64,000 nt of DNA from Johnsonella ignava ATCC 51276 (lineage in GTDB: Bacteria; Bacillota; Clostridia; Lachnospirales; Lachnospiraceae). The stretch lies in the NCBI RefSeq assembly GCF_000235445.1, contig NZ_JH378829.1, forward strand, positions 397,001 through 461,000, given 5' to 3'. Every line of letters begins with the position of its first letter. Within the stretch, counting starts at the first letter, position 1. The position numbers were made by a program, and so were the translations under genes. A model generated the notes under the pieces. That model was not told the origin of the DNA. It did not search any database and saw only the letters and a program-made list of their open reading frames with translations. This document shows, in pieces, positions 54,532 through 62,644 of the stretch.

Positions 54532-57528
54532 TTATTTTGATTTTCCTATTTTTTCAAGTTCTTCATCAGAAAGTTCACGCCCTCTCAATATATTTTCAGC
54601 TTTCTTTTCAAGTTCTTCCATATTATAAAGCTTTTCAAGTCTTGAAACTCCTTTTGCAGAGGTATAAATTACACTTGATGAATCCCCTGCAAAAAATGCC
54701 CTTCCGAATGATTTTTTTTCTCCTGAAAAACTTTTTATAAATACTCCGGTTGTTACATCTGTAAGTACCGTATCTCCATTTGAAATACTGGTAAGCATAT
54801 ATTTTTTATCAGGAGATATTGAGTTATAATTTAAAGCACGATTCAGCAATCCCTGTCTTAAATTATTGGTTGAGGTGATTTTTTCGCCATCCTCCTTTGT
54901 CCATGTAAATATATCGTCATTCAGGGTTCCTATAACCTCCAGCCTTCCTGAGCTTTCATCTAATGCATAGGCTTCACCGTTAAGCTTATGCACTGTTTCT
55001 CCGGACTCTGCATTTATAATAAATGTATTCCTGTCGGATGTATTTATAGCCAGCCACTTATCATCATCACTCAGTATAATCGAGTCAATGCTTGAGTCGG
55101 CTCCCTCGTAGTCCTGTATCTTTTTGCCGTCCGATATATCAACCTTAGCAAATTCACCGTTTGAATAGGTTATATATGCAGATTTATTATCCTGTGCAAA
55201 CTTTATATCATTAATCATAGTAAAATCATCAATGATAAAGTCTACCGCCTTGCTTTCCGAAATCACCTGTTTGGTTTGAGTATCTACAAATAATACTCCC
55301 AGATCTTTAAAATTACTTACCGCAATTGTTCCGGCATCATCTGAAACCGCATAAATAGTATAAAATATATCAAAGTCTTCAGGCATTGTAAGCTCGGCAG
55401 TTTCAGTTTTTTCCAAAGTATCATATATTGAAAGTTTAAGCCCGTTTTTAATAAGAGCATATCTGTAATTTCTGCTTTGAGCCATAAGCTCTCCGCTAAA
55501 CTCTTCATACTCCGTATTCCCAAGCGTGCTTACAACTGAGATAGTGCCGTCAATATTTGAATTTATCAGATATTTCCCGTCCTCACTGAATTTCAGCCTT
55601 GCAGAAACCGAACTGTCAATACCTTTTATATACTTATATATTTCATTATCAGCCGTTGTATTAAAGGTTATATCTCTCCATACGCTTATGCTGCCGTCAG
55701 ACCATGAACCTACAACCTCTTTTTGTGCCGGATTTATACTGAAATTATTTAAAGTTCCATATTTTCCTTTAAGTATTGCCTCTGTCTCGCCCGAATCGGC
55801 ATTTAATACCGTTATATTTATTTTTGAACCTGCTCTGTTTTCTATATATAACAGCCCATCACTACATCTAATACTTCCTGCATAAAAACCGAGATCATAC
55901 TCCTTATTATTTGAAGGGTCCGCAAGGTCCACCGCATATAATTTTGTTTCTAAAGTATAATAAAGTTTATCTCCTTTTTCATTATAAACCATATTTTTGA
56001 AACGGCTTGTTTCAGCACTTACAGGCGGTGCAATCTGTTTTTCCTCCATTGTATTAAGATCTATACCTGTAAGCGAACCGTCATCTAAAAGATAGGTTAT
56101 ATGAGCACCTGCATTTGAATGTGCCGCACGTACAAATTTATTGTTTGAATCAAATTTTTTGTTATATACAATTTCTTTCTTCTCAATATCCCATATATCT
56201 AAAAAGCTCTTATCCGTATAAGTGCTGAATCCAATCATGCATGTACTGTTTTTTGTCAATACGGTTTCCGAATACCTTGAATTTGAGGAGCTGCCTATCT
56301 CCTCCTGTGAGGAATTTGAAATATTATATTTTATTATCTTTCTGTCGATCGTAATTCCTATAACATTATCTGAATTTTCTTCACCCGTAACTGAAACAAA
56401 GAATTTATCCGATTCCAGTTTTTTATCAAACATTCCGTTTTCTATATTCCAAACCTCAATATCTCCCTCCTCTCCTATAACTGCCAATTTTTTGCCGCTG
56501 TCAACTATGGCAAACTGCGGACTTTCTCTGCCTATGTCAATTTCTGCAAACGCTGAATATGGTTCATTTACAACAGCTCTTGTAAGTATGGAATAATTTT
56601 CGGCATTTATATAGTCTATTGAATCCATTTTATTTGAAGCATATTCCATAGCTTTTTTAGCAATTAAAAGGGCAGAGATTTTATCACCGTTTTCTATCGA
56701 TTTATCCGCATAGTTTTGTATCATAAGTGCCGTCTGCTGCTTTGCCGTCCTCTCAGACTTTAATGCACGCATATACATCATGATCATAAAGGTGGTAAAT
56801 ATCGACAGTGCCGTCATAGCAGCCGTACCTATTGCAAGTATGATCTTAAGTCTTCTTTCACGCCCTCTCTGCTTCAGGTCGCCATAAGTTATACCTGCCA
56901 TTCCTGCCACTATTCTGTAAATTTCCTTCTGCTTAAGTATTTGCAGAGATTCTTTCTTTAATTCTTTAATTTCTTCCCTGTTTAAATATTCATATCCTTT
57001 AAAATCCGGAGATTTAACTTTAGACGGTCTTACATCTGCTGCAAGTATTTCACCGGCATTATTATCACTTAAAGGTTCGTCGTCTGTATCATTCAGATAT
57101 TCCGCATCTATTACTTCATTTTTTTGTCTGCTCTTAAGCTGCTTTACAGGATCCGGAAAAGCTTCGTCCGGTTCACCCTCAACAAGAAGTGCAAGGACTT
57201 TATCATCGCCATGTATTTTTCTGAAAGTTTCTATTTCTTTTATACACCATGGTGAAAACTTTGTTCTCTTTGAGCATATCACTATAAGGTGTCTTGAATT
57301 ATTCAGCCCCTCTATTATAGCACTTGAAAGATCTCCTGTAGTAAGCTCCTCTCTGTCTATAAATGACCTGCTTTTCCAGTCTATTCTTTTTGAGAGTTCC
57401 TTAGGCATTTTAAATGTTTCAAGGAGCTTGTGCAATTTTTGTGCTATATCAACATCAGGATCAAGATGCCTGTAACTTATAAATGCATCATATTTATATT
57501 CTTTTTTCTTTATTATATTATCAGACAT
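54532..57528 (-). CDS. TIR domain - transmembrane - beta-propeller protein
   Basis: 998 residues from ATG 57526-57528, with GGAG 9 nt upstream; the TTG 15 nt earlier lies on the ribosome site. Residues 12-120 are a TIR domain: YKYDAFISYRH (betaA), a BB-loop region RSFIDREELTTGD, and SPWCIKEIETF, where the glutamate of WCxxE (about 98) matches the NADase catalytic position. One membrane helix (228-253), a helical segment and a beta-propeller (about 310-960) follow, with WD-type strands such as GDIEVWNIENG, FLDIWDIEKKE and SISVWRDI. The TIR is cytoplasmic or peripheral by topology and the propeller lies on the other side if the helix spans once. No signal peptide. TIR proteins of bacteria cleave NAD or bind nucleotides in immunity; the role here is inferred. 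Confidence 0.85.
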   Translation of the reverse strand: MSDNIIKKKEYKYDAFISYRHLDPDVDIAQKLHKLLETFKMPKELSKRIDWKSRSFIDREELTTGDLSSAIIEGLNNSRHLIVICSKRTKFSPWCIKEIETFRKIHGDDKVLALLVEGEPDEAFPDPVKQLKSRQKNEVIDAEYLNDTDDEPLSDNNAGEILAADVRPSKVKSPDFKGYEYLNREEIKELKKESLQILKQKEIYRIVAGMAGITYGDLKQRGRERRLKIILAIGTAAMTALSIFTTFMIMMYMRALKSERTAKQQTALMIQNYADKSIENGDKISALLIAKKAMEYASNKMDSIDYINAENYSILTRAVVNEPYSAFAEIDIGRESPQFAIVDSGKKLAVIGEEGDIEVWNIENGMFDKKLESDKFFVSVTGEENSDNVIGITIDRKIIKYNISNSSQEEIGSSSNSRYSETVLTKNSTCMIGFSTYTDKSFLDIWDIEKKEIVYNKKFDSNNKFVRAAHSNAGAHITYLLDDGSLTGIDLNTMEEKQIAPPVSAETSRFKNMVYNEKGDKLYYTLETKLYAVDLADPSNNKEYDLGFYAGSIRCSDGLLYIENRAGSKINITVLNADSGETEAILKGKYGTLNNFSINPAQKEVVGSWSDGSISVWRDITFNTTADNEIYKYIKGIDSSVSARLKFSEDGKYLINSNIDGTISVVSTLGNTEYEEFSGELMAQSRNYRYALIKNGLKLSIYDTLEKTETAELTMPEDFDIFYTIYAVSDDAGTIAVSNFKDLGVLFVDTQTKQVISESKAVDFIIDDFTMINDIKFAQDNKSAYITYSNGEFAKVDISDGKKIQDYEGADSSIDSIILSDDDKWLAINTSDRNTFIINAESGETVHKLNGEAYALDESSGRLEVIGTLNDDIFTWTKEDGEKITSTNNLRQGLLNRALNYNSISPDKKYMLTSISNGDTVLTDVTTGVFIKSFSGEKKSFGRAFFAGDSSSVIYTSAKGVSRLEKLYNMEELEKKAENILRGRELSDEELEKIGKSK

Positions 57529-57678
57529 TACTTTTTTCTCCAAACATATTTAATAAAATACAAATACGGTTCATTGCCTTTTCAGATTACACATACTTCT
57601 TTAAAAAAATTTTTTCCGGCTGTAAATAAACAAAAACAGCAAACATTCAGATTAAGACCATTTTTTAAGCTGCTTAAT

Positions 57679-58626
57679 TTAAAATGCCACCACTTCATCT
57701 AAAGGACCTGTACGCACTATATCAAATGCATAAAGTACCGGACCTACTCTGCCGTACTGTTTATTATATTCACTTTTAAGTTTCGCCCTTACCTTAATCC
57801 AATCACGGTTTTTAAATGCATCCGCACCGTCATAGAAGCATATAAACCCTAAAAACTGCATATCCGCCTCACAGCATGTCATGCACTTTCTTCCTGCCAC
57901 AAGACAGTTCTTCGGAAAACCCGGTACCCTTAAAACCTGTGCACTAAACTCAACATCTTTACCGTCATATCTTTCAGATCTGTCCATAGTATCAACAAAA
58001 AATATTCCGAAGTGTTCAGGTTTTACAGTGATTTTATCGCTGTCTATATCATAAGGAGTTTGTATACAAAAATCGCCTCTTATCTCTCCCTCCTCACCTT
58101 CAAATACTATCTCAGCCTCGGAAGCCATGGCTTTAAGTGCCAGATAGTATTCTCCAAGCTTTTCCTCCGATATATTATCTGCTCTGTTGCATATAACAAG
58201 CTCGGAATTTTTAAGCATAGGTCCCATAAACGGTTTCATATTTTTTAGATATAAATCCATAGTTGATGTATCAAATATACTTATAGTCTGATTTATAAAC
58301 CATAAAGGCGGTATCTTAAGCTCATCCTGCATCCACATCCCGTTCCATTCTATAAGTATCCTCTCAGGAGAATATTTTTTTTCAAGTTCAAGAAGCTTCG
58401 GTATACTTATATTTTCTTTATCCTCTATATAAACTATATCTGTATTAAATTTTCCCAATACATCAGTATGGTAGTCTTCCTCACCTTCCTCACAAACTAT
58501 AAGCAGGGTTGTTCCGTCCGTTTTAAAGTAATCCTGCTCCAATGTGAAATTAATAAACTTTGTTTTTCCCGCTTCTAAAAAGCCGTTTATTAAAAATACG
58601 GGAATCCTCTGTTCTTTATTATTCAT
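57679..58626 (-). CDS. CobW-type GTPase fused to a DUF1980/TIGR03943-like C-terminus
   Basis: 315 residues. The N-terminal half is a G3E GTPase: VFLINGFLEAGKTKFINF (P-loop) and an NRAD-type G4 (LVICNRADNISEEKL). The C-terminal half (about 215-315) has GKDVEFSAQVLRVPGFPKNC, then AGRKCMTCCEADMQFLGF and the late GPVLYAFDI, which match the OB-like DUF1980 domain usually found in a separate protein beside a permease. Such systems are thought to handle metals; Cys-rich CMTCC could bind one. ATG 58624-58626 follows GAGGGAT by 9 nt; a TTG 24 nt upstream is in frame but weak. Next to a second CobW-type gene. Confidence 0.8.
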   Translation of the reverse strand: MNNKEQRIPVFLINGFLEAGKTKFINFTLEQDYFKTDGTTLLIVCEEGEEDYHTDVLGKFNTDIVYIEDKENISIPKLLELEKKYSPERILIEWNGMWMQDELKIPPLWFINQTISIFDTSTMDLYLKNMKPFMGPMLKNSELVICNRADNISEEKLGEYYLALKAMASEAEIVFEGEEGEIRGDFCIQTPYDIDSDKITVKPEHFGIFFVDTMDRSERYDGKDVEFSAQVLRVPGFPKNCLVAGRKCMTCCEADMQFLGFICFYDGADAFKNRDWIKVRAKLKSEYNKQYGRVGPVLYAFDIVRTGPLDEVVAF

Positions 58627-58782
58627 CTTTAAATATCCCTCTTGCTGCAATTATATTTATATGTACTTTACCGGCTGAAAATTGCTGCAATATTCTTACA
58701 GTTACAATCCAGCCGGCCGGTTAATAATCATCAAATCAACTTTTAAATACTTCTTAAAGTCGCTTTAAACGTATCTTTAAGT

Positions 58783-59967
58783 TTAAGATTTAAATGCTTT
58801 TTCAAGTTTTTCAGTATTAAGTTTGGTTCCTATCACACAAACCTTTCCGGTATAGTCAGGCTCCCCGTTTCGTATAACAACTTCTCCGGGAACAAGATCA
58901 AAATAAATCCATTTATCGGAGTTTTTATCCCTTAACATACCTTTTGCTCTTAAAACTATACCGTAATCGCTGCCCTCCGCAAGCTCTTCAAGGATTTCTC
59001 TAAGTTTTCCCTCTTCCACCGGCGGCATCTGCTCACTTCCCCAACTGTCGAACACCTCATCTGCATGGTGATGGTGATGATGATGGTCATGACAGCCGCA
59101 AGTACAGCTTTCAGAGTGCTCATGCTCCTCATGGCTATGATGTTCATGTTCATGACTGTGGTGCTCATGCTCTCCATGGCCATGATGTTCATGTTCATGA
59201 CTGTGGTGCTCATGCTCTCCATGGCCATGATGTTCATGTTCATGACTGTGGTGTTCATGCTCTCCGTGGCTATGATGTTCATGTTCATGACTGTGATGCT
59301 CATGTTCCTCATGACTATGAGAACTTTTAAGCTGAACCTCTCGCAAAAGCTCCTTTTCAAAATTCCCGTCAGTCTCAAGTATCTCAAACAGCTTTTTACT
59401 TGACAGTTCATTTACCGGAGTATCTATAATCTTTACATCAGGGTTGATTTTTCTTACTTCTTTTACCGACTCATCAATCTTTTCTCTATCCATAATATCG
59501 GTTCTGCTGAGTACTACAACCTTGGCATTTTCTATCTGGTTATTAAAAAACTCACCGAAATTCTTAGCATAAAGCCTTACCTTCTTAGCATCCACTATTG
59601 TAACCGCAGAGTTGTTCTCAAGTCCGGATTCTTCTGCCGCATCGGCTACCGCCTTTAATACGTCAGAGAGTTTTCCTACCCCGCTAGGTTCAATAATAAC
59701 TCTGTCAGGGCGGTATTTATCAAGAATCTCCTTCAGATTTTTAGAAAAATCTCCTACCAGTGAGCAGCATATACATCCTGAATTCATCTCCCTTATGTCA
59801 ATACCTGAATCCTTTAAAAATCCTCCGTCTATACCTACCTCACCGAATTCATTTTCAATAAGTACGGTCTTTTCATTATCAGGTCTTCCTTCAAGCAGCC
59901 TTTTTATAAATGTAGTCTTTCCGGCACCTAAAAATCCTGAAATTATATCAACCTTAGTTCTTCCCAT
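58783..59967 (-). CDS. CobW/ZNG1-type GTPase with His-rich repeat region
   Basis: 394 residues. The P-loop is IISGFLGAGKTTFIKRLLE near residue 9, followed by the metal-binding CICC motif (MNSGCICCSLVGDF near 66) and an SRTD-type G4 (VVVLSRTDIMDREK). Residues about 213-300 are a His/Glu/Ser/Gly repeat (units of GEHEHHSHEHEHHGH) ending in CTCGCHDHHHHHHH; the CobW C-terminal domain follows (EEGKLREILEELAEGSDYGI). This fits a zinc or other metal chaperone of the COG0523 family. AGGAAGG precedes the ATG. No Zur box was seen. It lies 26 nt after the Gx-transporter gene. Confidence 0.88.
   Translation of the reverse strand: MGRTKVDIISGFLGAGKTTFIKRLLEGRPDNEKTVLIENEFGEVGIDGGFLKDSGIDIREMNSGCICCSLVGDFSKNLKEILDKYRPDRVIIEPSGVGKLSDVLKAVADAAEESGLENNSAVTIVDAKKVRLYAKNFGEFFNNQIENAKVVVLSRTDIMDREKIDESVKEVRKINPDVKIIDTPVNELSSKKLFEILETDGNFEKELLREVQLKSSHSHEEHEHHSHEHEHHSHGEHEHHSHEHEHHGHGEHEHHSHEHEHHGHGEHEHHSHEHEHHSHEEHEHSESCTCGCHDHHHHHHHADEVFDSWGSEQMPPVEEGKLREILEELAEGSDYGIVLRAKGMLRDKNSDKWIYFDLVPGEVVIRNGEPDYTGKVCVIGTKLNTEKLEKAFKS
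59131..59310 (+). repeat. Four tandem 45-bp units inside the CobW gene
   Basis: Units at 59131-59175, 59176-59220, 59221-59265 and 59266-59310, each a variation of ATGGCCATGATGTTCATGTT and onward (plus-strand view). They are exact multiples of 45, so the repeat is in frame and codes the His-rich block. The middle copies are almost identical, so expansion was recent. Not a CRISPR array: there are no spacers. Confidence 0.9.
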
Positions 59968-59993
59968 AGCTATATTCCTTCCTCAAATTACAT

Positions 59994-60515
59994 CTATTCT
60001 TCAAGTTTATATCCAAATACTTTTACAATCCTTTTTATTACCAATATGGCAATTATACCTATTACAAAGCCGCTTAATACCGCCGCCGTTATAAGATACG
60101 GAAGCAGAGAAAACACTCCTGCCGTCCCAACTATCACGGCTGCAAATACAAGCTGTGCCAGATTATGACTTATAGCACCTGCCACGCTTACAGCAGGCAT
60201 ACTCAGACTTGAAAATCTCTTTGCCGCAGCCATGATCACAAAACTTACCATACCTCCTGCTACTGAATACATCATAGTTGAAAGATTTGCAAAGGTAAAT
60301 CCTATAAGCAGTATTCTTATAAGTGAAACCGTAAATGCCGCCCTTTCACCAAGAGTATACAGACATACTATTACTACAAGATTGGCAAGCCCAAGCTTTA
60401 TCCCGGGTATACCCATAGGTATCGGTATCATAGTTTCAATAAAACTAAGAACCATGGCAAGTGCTATAAGCATACCATATAATGCTATATCCTTCGGCTC
60501 AAATTCCTTTTTCAA
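59994..60515 (-). CDS. Gx transporter family membrane protein (Hpre_diP_synt_I)
   Basis: 173 residues. Six or so membrane segments: MLIALAMVLSFIETMIPIPM, then GIKLGLANLVVIVCLYTLGE and more. The pattern IPGIKLGLAN matches the heptaprenyl-diphosphate-synthase component I / Gx transporter family, whose members may be small-molecule ECF-type importers (GxGxK-like). GGAGG lies 4 nt before a TTG at 60513-60515, so a TTG start is preferred over an ATG 39 nt earlier, which lies in the ribosome site region. It precedes the CobW gene in the operon; together they could form a cofactor or metal uptake set, but this is inference. Confidence 0.82.
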   Translation of the reverse strand: MKKEFEPKDIALYGMLIALAMVLSFIETMIPIPMGIPGIKLGLANLVVIVCLYTLGERAAFTVSLIRILLIGFTFANLSTMMYSVAGGMVSFVIMAAAKRFSSLSMPAVSVAGAISHNLAQLVFAAVIVGTAGVFSLLPYLITAAVLSGFVIGIIAILVIKRIVKVFGYKLEE

Positions 60516-60555
60516 AACACCTCCATATTGTATAGAATTACGCATAAAAGGCAAA

Positions 60556-60600
60556 GGAAAACAGCAGCTTTATTTTATATAAAATAAAGCTATGTTTTCC
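60556..60600. terminator. Long bidirectional palindrome after the Asp23 gene
   Basis: A 26-bp perfect palindrome at 60566-60591 (AGCTTTATTTTAT on each side) is extended by GGAAAACA/TGTTTTCC arms at 60556-60563 and 60593-60600. It lies between the Asp23 stop and the Gx-transporter start. T-runs are short in both directions, so it may work as a weak terminator or an mRNA stability element. Confidence 0.6.
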
Positions 60601-60722
60601 CTCCTCCATTATACCATCAATATATCCCGGTATTATTATCTCTTATATCGCATGTAGCCATTTTTAACAAACTTTCCTTAAACAACTCATAAAACATATA
60701 TGATATTATAATTTGCCGGTTT

Positions 60723-61106
60723 TTATGATTGTTTTGTATTAACACCGGCTATTTTCACATTGACTTCCACAACTGAAAGCCCTGTCATATTCTCTATTGC
60801 ATTCTTTACTCTCTCCTGAACTTTTTCACTCACTTCCGGTATATCGGCATTGTAATTTATATTTAGTGCAAGATCAACCGACACATGCTTATTTGCAACT
60901 TCAACCTTTACTCCTCTTGAAAGGTTCCTCATACCCAGCTTGGCTATCAATTCATTGGTTATATTGCCTGCCATAGAGTTTACACCGTCAACTTCAGTTG
61001 CCGCAAGCCCTGCTATTACAGCGACTACCTCATCAGCTATTTTAACCTCACCCAATGCCTTATTATCACATGATAAACCGACTTTTACATCATCAATTTC
61101 TGCCAT
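60723..61106 (-). CDS. Asp23/Gls24-family alkaline-shock protein
   Basis: 127 residues. The family core is complete: GEVKIADEVVAVIAGLAATE near 19, then VDGVNSMAGNI and KVEVANKHVSVDLALNINYN. The C-terminus ends in VNVKIAGV. The family anchors at the membrane and responds to envelope stress or helps septum formation; Lachnospiraceae carry several copies. CAGGAGGTG precedes the ATG by 5 nt, a very strong site. Confidence 0.92.
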   Translation of the reverse strand: MAEIDDVKVGLSCDNKALGEVKIADEVVAVIAGLAATEVDGVNSMAGNITNELIAKLGMRNLSRGVKVEVANKHVSVDLALNINYNADIPEVSEKVQERVKNAIENMTGLSVVEVNVKIAGVNTKQS

Positions 61107-61428
61107 ATAGCACCTCCTGGAATTTAAATATATACAGCTTCGGCATTGCCGGCTGCAGCAGAATTAAAAGCAGTGAAAAAGCCCTGCTTGCGGTCAAAAG
61201 GCTTATGCCCTACCGTATTTGATAAATATTTCCTTTAAAATAAAAGTATTATTATATTCAGATTCAAAACTGAATCACACCGTATTATAACAAAATATCT
61301 TTATTTTGCATAGATGACTTTTTTACATTATATCAGGCGATAACCGTTATTAATTATTTCCCCCAAGGCAAATATAATTAAACTTACATCTTTTATAATC
61401 CCTATAACTGCTTAATTAATAAGGCTCA
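61107..61428. other. Gap between rlmH and the Asp23 gene
   Basis: About 320 bases without a gene. On the minus strand one hairpin (CAGCCGGCA with TGCCGAAGCTG, 61136-61156, one bulge) sits in the Asp23 leader. Just upstream a second possible hairpin, AAGCC with GGCTTTTTC (about 61190-61215), looks like a weak terminator or attenuator. No riboswitch was recognised. Confidence 0.4.
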
Positions 61429-61911
61429 TTATTTATGATAGGGTTCATTATTTATTATCCTGAATGCACGGTATATCTGTTCGGCAAGTATTACCCTCAT
61501 AAGCTGATGCGGAAAGGTCATATCTGAAAAGCTTAACCTGTAATCAGCCCTTTTAATTACATCTTTTGAAAGTCCTATTGAACCCCCTATAACAAAGCAA
61601 AGCCTGCCCCTGAGGCTGCATAGCCATTTTGAAATATTTTCCGCAAATCCGTATGAACAGGTTTTATTTCCGTCTATAACAAGTGCAACTACAAAATCAT
61701 TGTCCCTTATCTTTTCAAGCAGCCTTAAGCCCTCAGCTGATAATATTTTATTGTTAAGAGCCTCAGATGCCTTTTCTGAGGTTTTTTCATCTTTTACTTC
61801 AAATACTTCGATATCGGCATATCTTGAAAGTCTCTTTTTATATTCGGCAAATGCCTCACGATAAAAGCTTTCTTTAATACTCCCGACTACTAAAAAGCAT
61901 ATATTGACCAT
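61429..61911 (-). CDS. rlmH: 23S rRNA pseudouridine-1915 N3-methyltransferase RlmH
   Basis: 160 residues, normal length. It is a small SPOUT methyltransferase acting on helix 69 of 23S rRNA. FVIGGSIGLSKDVIKRADYR is the SAM-binding knot, with FSDMTFPHQLMRVILAEQIYRA completing it. The C-terminus ends EPYHK, as expected (family ends YHK/YHR). It starts 4 nt before the response-regulator stop, so co-translation is possible. Confidence 0.96.
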   Translation of the reverse strand: MVNICFLVVGSIKESFYREAFAEYKKRLSRYADIEVFEVKDEKTSEKASEALNNKILSAEGLRLLEKIRDNDFVVALVIDGNKTCSYGFAENISKWLCSLRGRLCFVIGGSIGLSKDVIKRADYRLSFSDMTFPHQLMRVILAEQIYRAFRIINNEPYHK

Positions 61912-61914
61912 ATA

Positions 61915-62613
61915 TTATCTTGCTCTAAAATAATAGCCTATTCCCCATTTTGTATGTACATACCTGGGTTCACTGGGGGAAGGTTCTATCTTTTCCCTAA
62001 GCCTTCTTACATGTACATCTACGGTTCTGACATCGCCGGTTTCGCCTGACTTTCCGCCCCATACCAGACTTAAAAGCTGTTCTCTGCTATATACCTTATT
62101 TGCATTGCCTGCAAGAAGTTCTAGTATGTCAAACTCCTTTGCAGTAAGGTTTATCTCTTTATCACCTATCATAACCCTGCGACTGTCAATATCTATCTGC
62201 ATATCACCCTCTCTGATTATACTGCTTTCTTCATAGGCGGCATGCTGGCTTTTTTGATTTCTTCTCATAATAGCCTTTATACGAGCCTTAAGCTCAAGTA
62301 TATTAAAGGGTTTTGTCATATAGTCATCGGCACCGTATTCAAGTCCAAGTATCTTATCCATATCGGTACCTTTTGCCGTAAGCATAATTATAGGCATCTG
62401 AGAAAACTCTCTTATCGCCTTACATACTTCAAAGCCTTCAATTTTGGGCAGCATAACATCAAGCAGCACTATATCATATTCATTTTCCCTTGCAAGCTTT
62501 AATCCTTCCTCACCGTCAAATGCAGCATCAACCTCCATGCCTTCCTGTTCGAGACTGAATTTAATACCCTTAACTATACCTTTTTCATCATCAACTATAA
62601 GTGCTCTGCTCAT
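61915..62613 (-). CDS. OmpR/PhoB-type response regulator
   Basis: 232 residues. The receiver domain (2-120) has the acidic pair in LIVDDEKGIV, the phosphoacceptor Asp in DIVLLDVMLPKIEGFEV and Lys in DDYMTKPFNILEL. A winged-helix DNA-binding domain follows (INLTAKEFDILELLAGNANK, then VWGGKSGETGDVRTVDVHVR). It resembles WalR/YycF in its EPRYVHTKWGIGYYF tail. No histidine kinase lies beside it in the window. GAGGGTATT precedes the ATG. Its partner and stimulus are unknown. Confidence 0.94.
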   Translation of the reverse strand: MSRALIVDDEKGIVKGIKFSLEQEGMEVDAAFDGEEGLKLARENEYDIVLLDVMLPKIEGFEVCKAIREFSQMPIIMLTAKGTDMDKILGLEYGADDYMTKPFNILELKARIKAIMRRNQKSQHAAYEESSIIREGDMQIDIDSRRVMIGDKEINLTAKEFDILELLAGNANKVYSREQLLSLVWGGKSGETGDVRTVDVHVRRLREKIEPSPSEPRYVHTKWGIGYYFRAR

Positions 62614-62644
62614 AATACCCTCAATTCTTTTAAGTTTTAAAAGT

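Noticed and set aside
59131..59310. Regular repeat that looks like a CRISPR array
   Set aside because: The units are contiguous 45-mers in frame with the CobW gene; there are no spacers.
52591..60515. Reading the TIR/RyR pair and the CobW genes as one defence operon
   Set aside because: A 150-nt gap separates them and the CobW proteins fit metal handling; no shared function is shown.
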